DNA of 27,579 bases from Phoenicibacter congonensis (GTDB taxonomy: Bacteria > Actinomycetota > Coriobacteriia > Coriobacteriales > Eggerthellaceae), in assembly GCA_030530045.1 (NCBI GenBank), contig JAUMVS010000006.1:1-27579 (forward strand). The letters run 5' to 3'. Both the position numbers and the translations under genes were made by a program. This document shows positions 1-8,059 of the stretch, piece by piece. The notes under the pieces are model-generated. The model saw nothing but the letters and a program-made list of their open reading frames with translations, was not told the DNA's origin and ran no database searches. Within the stretch, counting starts at the first letter, position 1, and each line of letters begins with the position of its first letter.

Positions 1-2
1 AG

Positions 3-554
3 AAGAATGTCACGAAGCGCTATGAAAAAATGCGCGTGGAGGACCAGGGCCTCATTGATCGTGAGCGTTCGGTCCAGTGCTCAATTGATGATGCAGCCGG
101 CGACTATCGTAACCTCGAAGTTCACACCAAGGAGCTTGACTCGATTACTTCTCGTCGCAAGACTTTAGCCGAACTGATGAAGAAGGCAACCGAGGAAGAA
201 GAGAAGGTCTCCAAGCTCGCTGTTAAGTTAAAGAGCGCTAAAGAGCACATCACAGCTAAGAAGGCTGCGCTTAATGTTGTTATTGAGAAAGCTAAGGCTG
301 ACGCGCAGGTTAAGATTGATGAGCTTTCTGTGTCTCGAAAAAAGGTTCACGACAAGCTTCCTGCTGACTTGGCGTTTATTTATGATGATGCGGTTTCCAA
401 GGTTGGAAATGTTGTGCTTGCAGGGCTTGATTCTGATCGATGCTCAGTTTGTAGAACCCCAATTGAGGAAGGTAAGCTGCTTGAGATTCAAAACGCTGGT
501 GAAATCGCGGTTTGCCCTAGCTGTGGAAGAATTATGATTGTCGAGGCTGACTAG
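3..554 (+). CDS. C4-type zinc-ribbon coiled-coil protein, 5' end outside window
   Basis: The frame is open to the window edge, so the start lies upstream; the methionine codon at 30 is internal. The visible part is a highly charged Lys/Glu-rich region, probably a coiled coil, followed by a C-terminal zinc ribbon with two Cys pairs (CSVC, then CPSCG) near residues 140-165. This arrangement matches the family of small putative nucleic-acid-binding proteins annotated as zf-RING_7/DUF164 (CT398-like), usually about 240 residues with a long N-terminal helical hairpin. No enzymatic function is established for the family. The stop is 36 bases before the tRNA-Leu gene. Family assignment rests on architecture and the Cys spacing. 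Confidence 0.8.
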   Translation, partial: KNVTKRYEKMRVEDQGLIDRERSVQCSIDDAAGDYRNLEVHTKELDSITSRRKTLAELMKKATEEEEKVSKLAVKLKSAKEHITAKKAALNVVIEKAKADAQVKIDELSVSRKKVHDKLPADLAFIYDDAVSKVGNVVLAGLDSDRCSVCRTPIEEGKLLEIQNAGEIAVCPSCGRIMIVEAD

Positions 555-567
555 CCACAATTTCATT

Positions 568-573
568 TATAAT
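568..573 (+). promoter_or_regulatory. -10 box of the tRNA-Leu gene
   Basis: A perfect TATAAT sits 16 bases before the mature tRNA 5' end. No good -35 hexamer is visible at 16-18 bases; the best is a weak GCTGAC at 546-551, inside the end of the preceding gene. Confidence 0.6.
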
Positions 574-589
574 CAACTTTGCTTTTATT

Positions 590-677
590 GCGGGCGTGGC
601 GGAATTGGCAGACGCGCTAGCTTCAGGTGCTAGTGGGAGTTTCTCCCGTGAAGGTTCAAGTCCTTTCGCCCGCACCA
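590..677 (+). tRNA. tRNA-Leu (anticodon CAG)
   Basis: A complete class II tRNA. The acceptor stem GCGGGCG (590-596) pairs with CGCCCGC (667-673), followed by discriminator A and an encoded CCA (675-677). The anticodon arm is CTAGC-TTCAGGT-GCTAG, giving anticodon CAG, which reads CUG. A long variable arm (GGGAG-TTT-CTCCC) follows, as expected for leucine, and the T arm carries TTCAAGT. It is transcribed alone from a promoter just upstream and is followed at once by a terminator hairpin. Confidence 0.97.
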
Positions 678-701
678 AGTTTCAGAACTTGGCTACTTTT
701 T
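675..701 (+). terminator. Rho-independent terminator of tRNA-Leu
   Basis: CCAAGTT (675-681), loop TCAG, AACTTGG (686-692), then CTACTTTTT. The first three bases of the stem are the CCA end of the tRNA itself. Positions 703-893, up to the end of mnmA, hold no gene I can recognise; the only structure is a perfect 12-base palindrome CTTTAATTAAAG at 796-807. Confidence 0.8.
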
Positions 702-893
702 ATTTCACTAAATCCATCTAAATAATTAGATTAGTTCCGGCTTTATATCGCTTTTCGCGTCTGATTGTTTGGGCTAAGTCCAGTCTGAAAAGGCTCTTTA
801 ATTAAAGCTATCAAGCAGTCGATTTTGAATAAAGATGCGGCTGCAAGAGAGGCTGAAGTGGTGACTAGGACTCTGGCGAGACGCTGAGTGTCG

Positions 894-1994
894 TTAAAAA
901 GACTTTGTGATGAAGCCGCCACCGAGGACGATGTCGCCACTGTAGCAAACGACCGATTGTCCCTTTGCAGGTGCGCTAACACCGTCAGGGAAGGTTACTG
1001 TCGCGACGTTTTCGCTATCTACTTTAACTTTGCAAGGGATATCTTTCATGTTGTAGCGTATCTTTGAAGTGCATGAAATCTCATCATTAATTTTTGGAGT
1101 GATTGAGATCCAGTTAAAGTCGTTTGCGACCACATGCTCTTTAATTAAATCTTCGCGCTCACCAATTGTGACGATGTTGTTTTCTTTGTCGATTCCAGTG
1201 ACATAAACAGGGTGACCCATCGCAAGGTTTAGCCCTTTACGCTGTCCGATTGTGAAGTTCTGTCTCGCATCGTAGAAGCCAAGAATATCGCCTTGTTCGT
1301 TTTTAAAAGTACCTTTGATTTCTGACAGCTGTACGTGTTTGTTTTTAGTGTAGTGAGCGATGAAATTGTCGACACTCCCATTTTCAACAAAGCAAATGTC
1401 TTGCGATTCTTTTTTCTCGGCAACAACCATGTCGACTAGCGACGCAATCTCCCTCACCTCATTTTTGCTCAAGCGCCCGATTGGAAAAACAACGTGGTCT
1501 AGATGGTCTTTTGTGAGAGTGTGCAGAACGTAGGATTGGTCTTTTTTGGGGTCGTCGCCACGTTTCAAAACGAGCCTTCCATTTTCTTTTTCGATGTTTG
1601 CGTAATGGCCAGTGGCAATCATGTCGGCACCAAACCAGTTAGCTTTTTTGATTAAAACATCGAACTTCAAGTATTTGTTGCAAGCGATGCACGGGTTAGG
1701 TGTTGTGCCTGCGAGATAGGCCGCCACGAAAGGGTCGACGACGTGCTTTGTGAATTCCTCTTTGCAGTTAAGTGTGTAGTGAGGCATGCCGATTTTGTGG
1801 CAGACTTCCTTTGCGTCATCGACGTCCTCAAGCGAGCAGCAGCCCGATTCAATTGGCCGTCCAAGCAATTCTGAATCAAAAAGCTTCATGGTCGCGCCAA
1901 TTGCATTAGGACAGGCTTCTTTGCAAATCAAAGCACAGACAGAAGAATCAACTCCGCCGCTCATTGCCACGAGTATGTCTGATTTGTTTGCCAT
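894..1994 (-). CDS. mnmA: tRNA-specific 2-thiouridylase MnmA
   Basis: This 366-residue protein thiolates the wobble uridine (U34) of tRNA-Lys, -Glu and -Gln, using ATP and sulfur relayed from a cysteine desulfurase. The PP-loop SGGVDS is at residues 12-17. The two catalytic cysteines are present: C102 in TPNPCIACN and C201 in ESQDICFVE. The GHYA segment and the C-terminal beta-barrel region are intact, and the length is normal for the family. The ATG at 1994 has a short GGAC Shine-Dalgarno remnant about five bases upstream. It lies 93 bases downstream of the P-type ATPase on the same strand, so it may be read from that unit or from its own weak promoter. The assignment is secure. Confidence 0.96.
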   Translation of the reverse strand: MANKSDILVAMSGGVDSSVCALICKEACPNAIGATMKLFDSELLGRPIESGCCSLEDVDDAKEVCHKIGMPHYTLNCKEEFTKHVVDPFVAAYLAGTTPNPCIACNKYLKFDVLIKKANWFGADMIATGHYANIEKENGRLVLKRGDDPKKDQSYVLHTLTKDHLDHVVFPIGRLSKNEVREIASLVDMVVAEKKESQDICFVENGSVDNFIAHYTKNKHVQLSEIKGTFKNEQGDILGFYDARQNFTIGQRKGLNLAMGHPVYVTGIDKENNIVTIGEREDLIKEHVVANDFNWISITPKINDEISCTSKIRYNMKDIPCKVKVDSENVATVTFPDGVSAPAKGQSVVCYSGDIVLGGGFITKSF

Positions 1995-2087
1995 TTAGTC
2001 CTTGCGTTTTTGTTTGCTGGTGCTTAAAAACTGCGCTGTTCTTTTCGACTTAACTATTATTGCATTGTTTTTGCGCGGCTAATGGTT

Positions 2088-4496
2088 TTAGAAGTAGCGT
2101 TTAAACATGCGAGTCATGTGGTTGTCGATGCCCTGTTGTTCCTCGATGATGGATCTTTTCTGCCAAGCAACGAGGCGATTGAAAAGCAGGTTGTAAAGCA
2201 CAAAATTGATAGCGCAGATGCTGATGAGCAAAATTGCCATTTCTGGAGTAATCACTGCGATGTCAAAGATTGGGCGCATAAATGTGAAGATGAAGCAAAG
2301 GGCCAGCAGAATGCAGGCCGTGAGCACAGCGCGAATTGGTGTGTAGGGGATTGAGATGCGAACAATCAAAAGGACACCCAGGAAGCAAAGTGCGATGAGT
2401 GAGCAGGTTTGAATCTGGTTGATTGAGAGGTCTAAGAAGCAATTGCCAACGACGCTAATCGCTAGAATCCCGAGTATTGCGCAGAATGCACCCGGGAACG
2501 ATTTCACTATGCAGTTGGCAAGGAAGTGCCCGCGCACGACATCATGATTAGGCTCTAGCGCCAATATAAATGATGGGATGCCAACGCATGTGCAAGAGAA
2601 AACAGTCATTTGAATTGGCTCGAATGGATATTGCCATGGCAACAAAACGAACAAAACGCTGAGCACCAAACTCATGATCGTTTTCACCAGAAAGAGCGAG
2701 CCTGAACGCTGCAAATTGTTAATAGATCTGCGACCTTCCGCCACAACTTCTGGCATGTGAGCGAAGTTGTTATCGACGAGAACGAGGTGTGCAACATTTC
2801 TTGCGGCGTCGCTTCCTGCAGCCATAACGACCGAGCAGTCTGCAGCCTTGAGAGCCATAACGTCGTTTACGCCGTCCCCAGTCATTGCAACTGTTCTGTG
2901 GCCTTCTTTGAGTGCATTTACAAACATCTGCTTTTGCTCAGGCTTGACGCGTCCTAAAACGCTGTGATTGAACACTGCATTTTTAATGTCCTCTTCAGTT
3001 TTAAGTGTCGTCGCATCGACGTATTTGTCGGCGTTTTTAATGCCGACCTTTGCAGCGATGCCACTAACTGTGTGTGGGTCATCGCCCGAGATGACTTTTA
3101 CGTCAACGCCTTGCTCGGCGAAGTAGGCAATCGTCTGTGCTGCATTGTCGCGAATTTCATCAGCTATGCAAATAAAGCCTATTGGTTCAGGTGTTCCTCC
3201 GAACTTTGGCACTCCGTCGCAGTCGACGAATTTATCAACTCTAGCTAAAAGCAAAACGCGAGAATCGGCAGTGAGTTCGTCGAGTTTTTCTGCAATTGCT
3301 TGGAATTTGTCATCGTGTCCCGCAAGCACGAATTGCGCTGCGCCCATGCAGTAGGATTTCTCATTTTCGAAAGTTGCGCCCGACCATTTATTGTCGGAGC
3401 TAAAAGGAGCAATCGACTTCGCCTTCAAAGTGTTGATGTTTGGCAATTCCGCATAATGCTTGTCGATTGCCATAGCCGTTTCGTTTTTGTCGGTGTCAGA
3501 AGTGACAAGCGATTTGAAAGCTGTGTCCACTTCGTCTTGCGTAACATCTCCAATTGGAAGAACGTTTGCAACTGTCATTTTTCCAGAAGTGATTGTGCCA
3601 GTTTTGTCGAGACATAGCGTGTCTACTCTGGCAAGAGTCTCAATGCAATAAAGCTTTTGCACAAGAACTTGCTTTCCCGCAAGACGCACAACCGAAACGG
3701 CAAGCACGGTAGAAGTTAGAAGAATGAGACCTTCTGGAATCATGCCGATGAGTGCCGAGACGGTTGAAAGAACTGAGTCGTTGTAGTCGATTCCGTCCAT
3801 GAAATAGCTTTTTGAAAACAGAAGAATTCCAACTGGAATGAGGATGATTGAGACATATTTGATAATCGCATTGAGCGACTTCATAATCTCGGAATTTAGT
3901 TCCTGTTTAGCTTTTGCAGCGTTAGTGATTTTGGCGGCGTAGTTGTCTTTGCCAACGTGATGAACTCTAGCCCAGACCTGGCCAGAGTTTACGAAGGAGC
4001 CGCTCATCAACTCATCGCCAATGCTCTTTGTAATGAGGTCGCTCTCTCCAGTGAGCAAGCTTTCGTTAACTTGGCATGACGACTCGATAACTGTGCAGTC
4101 GGTTGGAATTTGCTCACCGCGCGAAAGTTTGATGATGTCATCTATTACAAGTTCGGCTGGGTCAATTTCGCACTCCTTGCCGTCGCGCATGGCCGTCACG
4201 TGGCTAGCAACAACAATCGCGAGTTTGTCGGTTGTGATTTTCGAGCGAATTTCTTGCACGATGCCGATGAGCACATTTGTGATGATGATTGCCATGAACA
4301 GCATATTTTTATATTCGCCGGTGACGAAAACACACACTGCCAAAATGACGTTTACCAGGTTAAACAGTGTGCAAATGTTGGTTTTGAAAATCTCGCCGTA
4401 GGAGCGAGCATTCGAATTGTCGTCGGTGTTTACCAGGCCTTTTTCAACACGCTCTGCAACCTCTTGGCTGCTCAGGCCTTGCATCTCGTTATTCAA
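2088..4496 (-). CDS. CtpE-like cation-transporting P-type ATPase
   Basis: An 802-residue membrane pump of the P-type (E1-E2) family. Visible landmarks: membrane helices near 40-80, the actuator TGES at 149-152, PEGL in M4 at 254-257, the phosphorylation site DKTGT with D297, and the hinge TGDGVND at 539-545, followed by about six C-terminal helices. It has no N-terminal heavy-metal CxxC domain and no full PEGLP, so it is neither a copper/cadmium pump nor a typical SERCA. The PEGLILLTS and GIPSFILAL segments recall mycobacterial CtpE, a calcium importer; the transported ion here is inference. AAAGGA precedes the ATG. It lies between tilS (40-base gap) and mnmA, all on the minus strand. Confidence 0.88.
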   Translation of the reverse strand: MNNEMQGLSSQEVAERVEKGLVNTDDNSNARSYGEIFKTNICTLFNLVNVILAVCVFVTGEYKNMLFMAIIITNVLIGIVQEIRSKITTDKLAIVVASHVTAMRDGKECEIDPAELVIDDIIKLSRGEQIPTDCTVIESSCQVNESLLTGESDLITKSIGDELMSGSFVNSGQVWARVHHVGKDNYAAKITNAAKAKQELNSEIMKSLNAIIKYVSIILIPVGILLFSKSYFMDGIDYNDSVLSTVSALIGMIPEGLILLTSTVLAVSVVRLAGKQVLVQKLYCIETLARVDTLCLDKTGTITSGKMTVANVLPIGDVTQDEVDTAFKSLVTSDTDKNETAMAIDKHYAELPNINTLKAKSIAPFSSDNKWSGATFENEKSYCMGAAQFVLAGHDDKFQAIAEKLDELTADSRVLLLARVDKFVDCDGVPKFGGTPEPIGFICIADEIRDNAAQTIAYFAEQGVDVKVISGDDPHTVSGIAAKVGIKNADKYVDATTLKTEEDIKNAVFNHSVLGRVKPEQKQMFVNALKEGHRTVAMTGDGVNDVMALKAADCSVVMAAGSDAARNVAHLVLVDNNFAHMPEVVAEGRRSINNLQRSGSLFLVKTIMSLVLSVLFVLLPWQYPFEPIQMTVFSCTCVGIPSFILALEPNHDVVRGHFLANCIVKSFPGAFCAILGILAISVVGNCFLDLSINQIQTCSLIALCFLGVLLIVRISIPYTPIRAVLTACILLALCFIFTFMRPIFDIAVITPEMAILLISICAINFVLYNLLFNRLVAWQKRSIIEEQQGIDNHMTRMFKRYF

Positions 4497-4536
4497 TGTT
4501 TATTCCTTTAAAAAACCTAAAGAATGTGCAACGAAA

Positions 4537-5640
4537 TTATATTCTCTTACGTCTTTGCCTGTAAGAATCGGCTGTTTCAACAATTACACCCTTTATATTA
4601 GAAGAAACCATGAAGTTACCCTGGATGTTTTGCGCAGAAGTGGCAATCGAGACTCCATTTTCAAAGCAGTTCATAATTGCGTCGATGCTTTTTTGCTCAA
4701 TCCTGTCTTCTTCTGGAAGGAGTTCTCGCATAAGAATATAGAGCGCTCGTTTTGCAATTGGCTTTTCCGCTTCTCCAAAGGCAGGCTTTAGCTGGGCTTT
4801 TTTGTGCTGCGGAAAATAGGAGCAAGTTTCATTTAGAAGTTTTCTTGCATAACTATTTAGCAAGTCATCTTCTTCGGCAATTGCATCCATTGTGCGTCTG
4901 AGAGTTTCAAGATGCTTTTCGTTGCGCTCGGAAGCTAGAGGAATTATTTTGTGTCGCACAAATGAGCGAAAGTTTGTGGTGTCTTCGTTCGTTTTGTCCT
5001 CACGCCAAAGCTCGCCTTTGTTGTTTGTGAAGGCGGCTGCATCTTCTTTGGCTTCCATAATTGCTTCGCGCAATTCTTCTCGTGTTAAATCTAGCAGCGG
5101 GCGCGCAAGTTGCTTCGATTTGTTTTTGTGCTGCATAGAGCGAAAACCACCGGGTCCAGTGCCCACGATTGAGCGCATGTAGAAGTTTTCCGCACGATCA
5201 TCTAACGTGTGAGCCGTCACAATCACGCCGTCACTCAATGTCTTGCCTGAATGCTCGCAAAGCGACATCAAAGCATCGTTAGCTAGCGAATATCTCTCAG
5301 CTCTTGCAACCGCTTCTAGGTTTTTGCCTGTTTGTGCAGTCAGTTTTGGAATGTCGACTTCTGCTTCGAACAGAGGAATGCTTAGATGAGCGCATAGCTC
5401 ACGCACGAATTCTTGATCGCCATCAGCTTCCGCACCACGAATTTTGTGATTGACGTGAAGGGCTGCCAAATGCTCAATCTCGCCAAGCTTTTTAAGCTCA
5501 TTTGCAATGTAGCAAAGCGCCGTTGAATCCGACCCACCCGAGACCATCAAAAGCACTGGATTAGCACACGTGAAAAGGCCGTGTTTTTGGACCGTTTGCA
5601 GTGCTCTTTTTGTAGTAATTTCTAGTTTTTTACCTTGCAT
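4537..5640 (-). CDS. tilS: tRNA(Ile)-lysidine synthase TilS
   Basis: A 367-residue enzyme that attaches lysine to C34 of the CAU-anticodon tRNA-Ile so that it reads AUA. The N-type ATP pyrophosphatase motif SGGSDS lies at residues 34-39, with the family-typical HVNHKIRG segment and AHTLDDRAEN after it. The C-terminal part is shorter and less conserved, as in many Gram-positive TilS proteins. It begins the minus-strand run tilS, P-type ATPase, mnmA. Its start is divergent from ferritin, with 75 bases between them, and its ribosome-binding site is weak (TAAGAA). The usual hpt and ftsH neighbours are absent. Confidence 0.94.
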   Translation of the reverse strand: MQGKKLEITTKRALQTVQKHGLFTCANPVLLMVSGGSDSTALCYIANELKKLGEIEHLAALHVNHKIRGAEADGDQEFVRELCAHLSIPLFEAEVDIPKLTAQTGKNLEAVARAERYSLANDALMSLCEHSGKTLSDGVIVTAHTLDDRAENFYMRSIVGTGPGGFRSMQHKNKSKQLARPLLDLTREELREAIMEAKEDAAAFTNNKGELWREDKTNEDTTNFRSFVRHKIIPLASERNEKHLETLRRTMDAIAEEDDLLNSYARKLLNETCSYFPQHKKAQLKPAFGEAEKPIAKRALYILMRELLPEEDRIEQKSIDAIMNCFENGVSIATSAQNIQGNFMVSSNIKGVIVETADSYRQRRKRI

Positions 5641-5715
5641 TTCTTAGTGATTGTGGCGGGTGAACTAAAATTAAATTGTTTAATAAATTATAGGTTTAAA
5701 GAGAAGGAGAAAAAC

Positions 5716-6237
5716 ATGAACAAGAAAGTTTACGACCTTATCAATGACCAGATTAACAAGGAGCTCTATTCCGCATATCTCTACATGCAAATTGCAGACT
5801 TCTATGCAGATGAAGGACTCAACGGCTATGAGAATTACTACTTGATCCAGGCTCAAGAAGAGCGCGATCATGCACTGATTTTCAGAAAGTACCTCCTCGA
5901 GAACAGCGAGAAGCCTGAGCTGCTTGCAATCGATCAGCCAGACAAGCACTACGAGAGCGGCGATTACATGACACCTTTGAAGGATGCTCTTGCGCATGAG
6001 GAATATGTCACTGCTTTGATTCACAAGATTTATGAGGTTGCTGAGCAGGAGAACGACTACCGCGCAAAGCAGTTCCTGAAGTGGTTCATTGATGAGCAAA
6101 TGGAAGAGGAAGACAACGCTAACGACATGATTGCGAAGATGAATGTCTTTGGTGTCGACAGAAGCGGTCTTTTCGCTCTTAACTCGGAATATGCAACTCG
6201 TGCATATGCGCTTCCTTCACCTCTGGCGGCAGAGTAA
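5716..6237 (+). CDS. ftnA: Bacterial non-haem ferritin
   Basis: A 173-residue iron-storage ferritin, which oxidises Fe(II) and stores it as a mineral in a 24-subunit shell. Ferroxidase ligands align with E. coli FtnA: E16 in NKELYSAY, Y23, E49 and H52 in EERDHAL, E95 in HEEYVTAL, and Q128 with the following acidic cluster. I chose the ATG at 5716 because AAGGAG lies 6 bases before it and the conserved N-terminus starts there; the frame stays open 27 codons further up with no support. It is expressed alone, divergently from tilS. A role alongside the peroxide genes at the right end is plausible (iron and peroxide control are usually linked), but I see no convincing PerR box upstream. Confidence 0.96.
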   Translation: MNKKVYDLINDQINKELYSAYLYMQIADFYADEGLNGYENYYLIQAQEERDHALIFRKYLLENSEKPELLAIDQPDKHYESGDYMTPLKDALAHEEYVTALIHKIYEVAEQENDYRAKQFLKWFIDEQMEEEDNANDMIAKMNVFGVDRSGLFALNSEYATRAYALPSPLAAE

Positions 6238-6255
6238 TTTTTTCGCTGAACATTA

Positions 6256-6282
6256 ATTTTTTAAACATGAATTTTAAAAAAT
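6256..6282. repeat. Perfect AT-only inverted repeat between ftnA and mihF
   Basis: ATTTTTTAAA (6256-6265) and TTTAAAAAAT (6273-6282) are perfect 10-base complements around a 7-base loop. It lies 18 bases after the ferritin stop and 11 bases before the mIHF -35 box. It could end ferritin transcription weakly, or its A-tract could act as an UP element for mIHF. Confidence 0.6.
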
Positions 6283-6293
6283 GTAGTTTACGC

Positions 6294-6324
6294 TTGCATT
6301 TGTTTGAGTTTTTGTTAATATATG
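6294..6324 (+). promoter_or_regulatory. Promoter of mihF
   Basis: The -35 TTGCAT (6294-6299) is followed after 16 bases by TAATAT (6316-6321); TATATG at 6319-6324 is an alternative -10. Transcription would start near 6328, leaving a leader of about 95 bases before the mIHF start codon. Confidence 0.55.
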
Positions 6325-6349
6325 TTCAGTTGATAGGCAGGCCGAGGCC

Positions 6350-6401
6350 ACTTGCTAGGCAAGTCTAATTTAGTAAGCAGATGTCAGTATCAGAACTGAC
6401 A
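6350..6401 (+). promoter_or_regulatory. Structured 5' leader of mihF (two perfect hairpins)
   Basis: Hairpin 1: ACTTGC (6350-6355), loop TAG, GCAAGT (6359-6364). Hairpin 2: TGTCAGT (6382-6388), loop ATCAGA, ACTGACA (6395-6401), ending 22 bases before the start codon. Neither is followed by a U-tract, so they are not terminators. They do not match a riboswitch class I know. Confidence 0.55.
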
Positions 6402-6423
6402 CACGAGTAGAAGAGAGAAAATT

Positions 6424-6732
6424 ATGCCAGCTCCAACAATGACCCCTGAGCAGCGTCAAGCAGCACTTGATAAGGCTAGAGAAGTTCGCTCAAAGAGAAG
6501 TGAGCTTACAAAGAAAATCCAGATGGATGTAAAAAAGCCTGTAGATGTGCTGAAACACGTTGACGATCCTATTGTTGGCCGTATGAAGGTAAAGACTTTC
6601 ATCAATGCAGTTCCAGGTTATGGCAAGGTTAAAGCTGAAAAGCTCATGGACGAGCTTGGAATTCAGGAGAGCCGTCGCCTTCAGGGTCTTGGAAGCCGTC
6701 AGATGGAAGGCCTCAAGAACGCTCTTAAGTAG
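6424..6732 (+). CDS. mihF: Integration host factor, actinobacterial type (mIHF)
   Basis: A 102-residue basic nucleoid protein that bends DNA without strict sequence specificity and shapes actinobacterial chromosomes. The conserved core runs from about residue 45 (DPIVGRMKVKTFINAVPGYGKVKAEKLMDELGI) to the C-terminus (RRLQGLGSRQ), including the GYGKVKA helix-turn segment that contacts DNA. It is unrelated to proteobacterial IHF/HU. The N-terminal 40 residues form a Lys/Arg-rich helix typical of the longer members. The start is preceded only by a purine run (AGAAGAGAG), not a strong Shine-Dalgarno. A leader with two hairpins and a strong terminator delimit a single-gene transcript. In several actinobacteria this gene neighbours gmk; it does not here. 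Confidence 0.95.
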   Translation: MPAPTMTPEQRQAALDKAREVRSKRSELTKKIQMDVKKPVDVLKHVDDPIVGRMKVKTFINAVPGYGKVKAEKLMDELGIQESRRLQGLGSRQMEGLKNALK

Positions 6733-6767
6733 TTTGTAAAAACAAACATTTAAGCTAACGTAATTTT

Positions 6768-6797
6768 AAAAGCCCCAGAAATGGGGCTTTTCTTTTT
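6768..6797. terminator. Rho-independent terminator after mihF
   Basis: AAAAGCCCC (6768-6776), loop AGAAAT, GGGGCTTTT (6783-6791), then CTTTTT. A strong symmetric stem with A and T runs on both sides, so it could also stop transcripts leaving nfo on the minus strand. The rest of the gap to 6974 has no gene; it holds a 10-base tandem repeat at 6942-6961. Confidence 0.9.
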
Positions 6798-6974
6798 GCC
6801 TGAGCGTTACACGGCTCGTCCAGCCTCCTACATGGGCTTTTCACTCGGACAAAAAGTGTGTATGAGGTCTTAATGTATTAGCAGGTCAGCCCACATTTTT
6901 GGAGGCCTAAAATTGACAAATTTCTTCTGCTAGGCAGTTGGGGATTAGTGAGGATTAGTGAGTGTTAGAGGGCT

Positions 6975-7814
6975 CTAGTCGACGTAGGCGTCGCGAAGCA
7001 TTTTGATTTCGTCGGCGTATTCCGTGACTTTGTCGTGTGGGGTCTCCAAGAAGAAGGGGAGATGCTTAAGCGCTGGATGATTTGTGACAGCCGAGAGAGC
7101 CTCGAAACCAATGTGGCCCTCACCAATTGCTTCGTGGCGATCTTTGTGTGCCGACATGTCGTTTTTCGAATCGTTCAAGTGGATTGCATGGAGGCGGTCA
7201 AGGCCGATGATCTTGTCGAACTCTTCAACTACGCCATCGAGGTTGTCTTTGATGTCATAGCCACCTTCCCAAACATGGCAAGTGTCAAGGCACACGCCAA
7301 TTTTTGATTGCGCGTGGCAACGCTTAATGATTTCTTGAATTTCCTCGAATGTTCTTCCGACCTCGCTCCCTTTGCCTGCCATCGTCTCTAGAAGAAGCAT
7401 TGTTGATTGCTCTTCGGTGATTACTTGATTGATTGCATCAGCAATGAGGTCAATTGCGACTTCTGTGCCTTGCCCGACGTGTGAACCTGGGTGGATGTTA
7501 TACATTTGACCCGGTGTGTTTTCCATTCGCATCATGTCGTCGGTCAAAGTTTCAATTGCGAACTTGCGAATGTCGGGTTTTGCTGCACAGAAATTTAGAG
7601 TGTAGGGGGCGTGAGCCAAGTACACAGAAATCTGACCTTCACCTTTGCAATATTCAGTGAAAGCTGCTACGTCTTTTGGGTTGATTTCTTTGGCTTTTCC
7701 GCCGCGAGGATTTCTTGTGAAGAATTGAAAAGTGTTTGCGCCTAATGAGTGCGCAACCTGCGCCATGTTAAGGTAGCCTTTTGATGAAGAAAGATGGCAT
7801 CCAATCGTTAACAT
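6975..7814 (-). CDS. nfo: Endonuclease IV (deoxyribonuclease IV)
   Basis: A 279-residue AP endonuclease of base-excision repair, cutting 5' to abasic sites with three zinc ions in a TIM barrel. The metal ligands of E. coli Nfo can all be placed: H68 (YLAHAPY), H108 (NIHPGSH), E143 (LLETMAGKG), D177 and H180 (LDTCHVW), H212 (IHLNDSK), D225 and H227 (DRHEAIG), E257 (FLETPH). Length and ends match the family. It starts 28 bases after the rpmB stop on the same strand, so it is probably co-transcribed with rpmB. Confidence 0.96.
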   Translation of the reverse strand: MLTIGCHLSSSKGYLNMAQVAHSLGANTFQFFTRNPRGGKAKEINPKDVAAFTEYCKGEGQISVYLAHAPYTLNFCAAKPDIRKFAIETLTDDMMRMENTPGQMYNIHPGSHVGQGTEVAIDLIADAINQVITEEQSTMLLLETMAGKGSEVGRTFEEIQEIIKRCHAQSKIGVCLDTCHVWEGGYDIKDNLDGVVEEFDKIIGLDRLHAIHLNDSKNDMSAHKDRHEAIGEGHIGFEALSAVTNHPALKHLPFFLETPHDKVTEYADEIKMLRDAYVD

Positions 7815-7842
7815 GGCACAAGTGAAAAATTAAGGTTTGAGC

Positions 7843-8034
7843 TTATGCGCGCTCGACTTTGCCAGCCTTAAGGCAAGATGTGCATACGCGTGCTGAACGA
7901 ACGTGGCCGTTCTGGTCTTTAATTGTGACCTTCTGCACGTTTGGGCGGTATGAACGGTTTGTAACTCTGTGTGAGTGTGAAACGTTGCATCCGAAAGCAG
8001 GTTTCTTGCCGCAAATTTCGCATACCTGTGACAT
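7843..8034 (-). CDS. rpmB: 50S ribosomal protein L28 (zinc-binding form)
   Basis: A 63-residue large-subunit protein. It is the C+ form with two Cys pairs, C5/C8 (CEIC) and C51/C54 (CTSC), that together bind zinc. The conserved NVSHSHRVTNRSYRPNVQ segment follows the first pair. The start is taken at 8034 because a GGAG Shine-Dalgarno at 8043-8046 lies correctly upstream; the open frame continues six codons further, but that would place the binding site inside the gene. Actinobacteria often carry both a zinc and a zinc-free L28 paralogue, with the latter controlled by Zur; only this one is in the window. Confidence 0.96.
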   Translation of the reverse strand: MSQVCEICGKKPAFGCNVSHSHRVTNRSYRPNVQKVTIKDQNGHVRSARVCTSCLKAGKVERA

Positions 8035-8059
8035 TTTTAAATCTCCTTGCAAATAATCC

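Noticed and set aside
703..893. A possible degraded gene or small RNA between tRNA-Leu and mnmA
   Set aside because: No frame with a start and ribosome-binding site and no stable fold; only a 12-base palindrome, part of which (CTTTAATTAAA) also occurs inside mnmA near 1140.
4417..4791. A plus-strand open frame spanning the ATPase-tilS gap
   Set aside because: It is antisense to conserved parts of both genes and has no ribosome-binding site or known motif.
5641..5715. A PerR/Fur-like box upstream of ferritin (TTTAATAAATTATAG)
   Set aside because: It differs from the consensus at five positions and only one half-site is recognisable in an AT-rich gap.
8034..8052. An earlier start for L28 adding six residues
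   Set aside because: It would place the GGAG ribosome-binding site inside the gene, and the extra residues are not part of the family.
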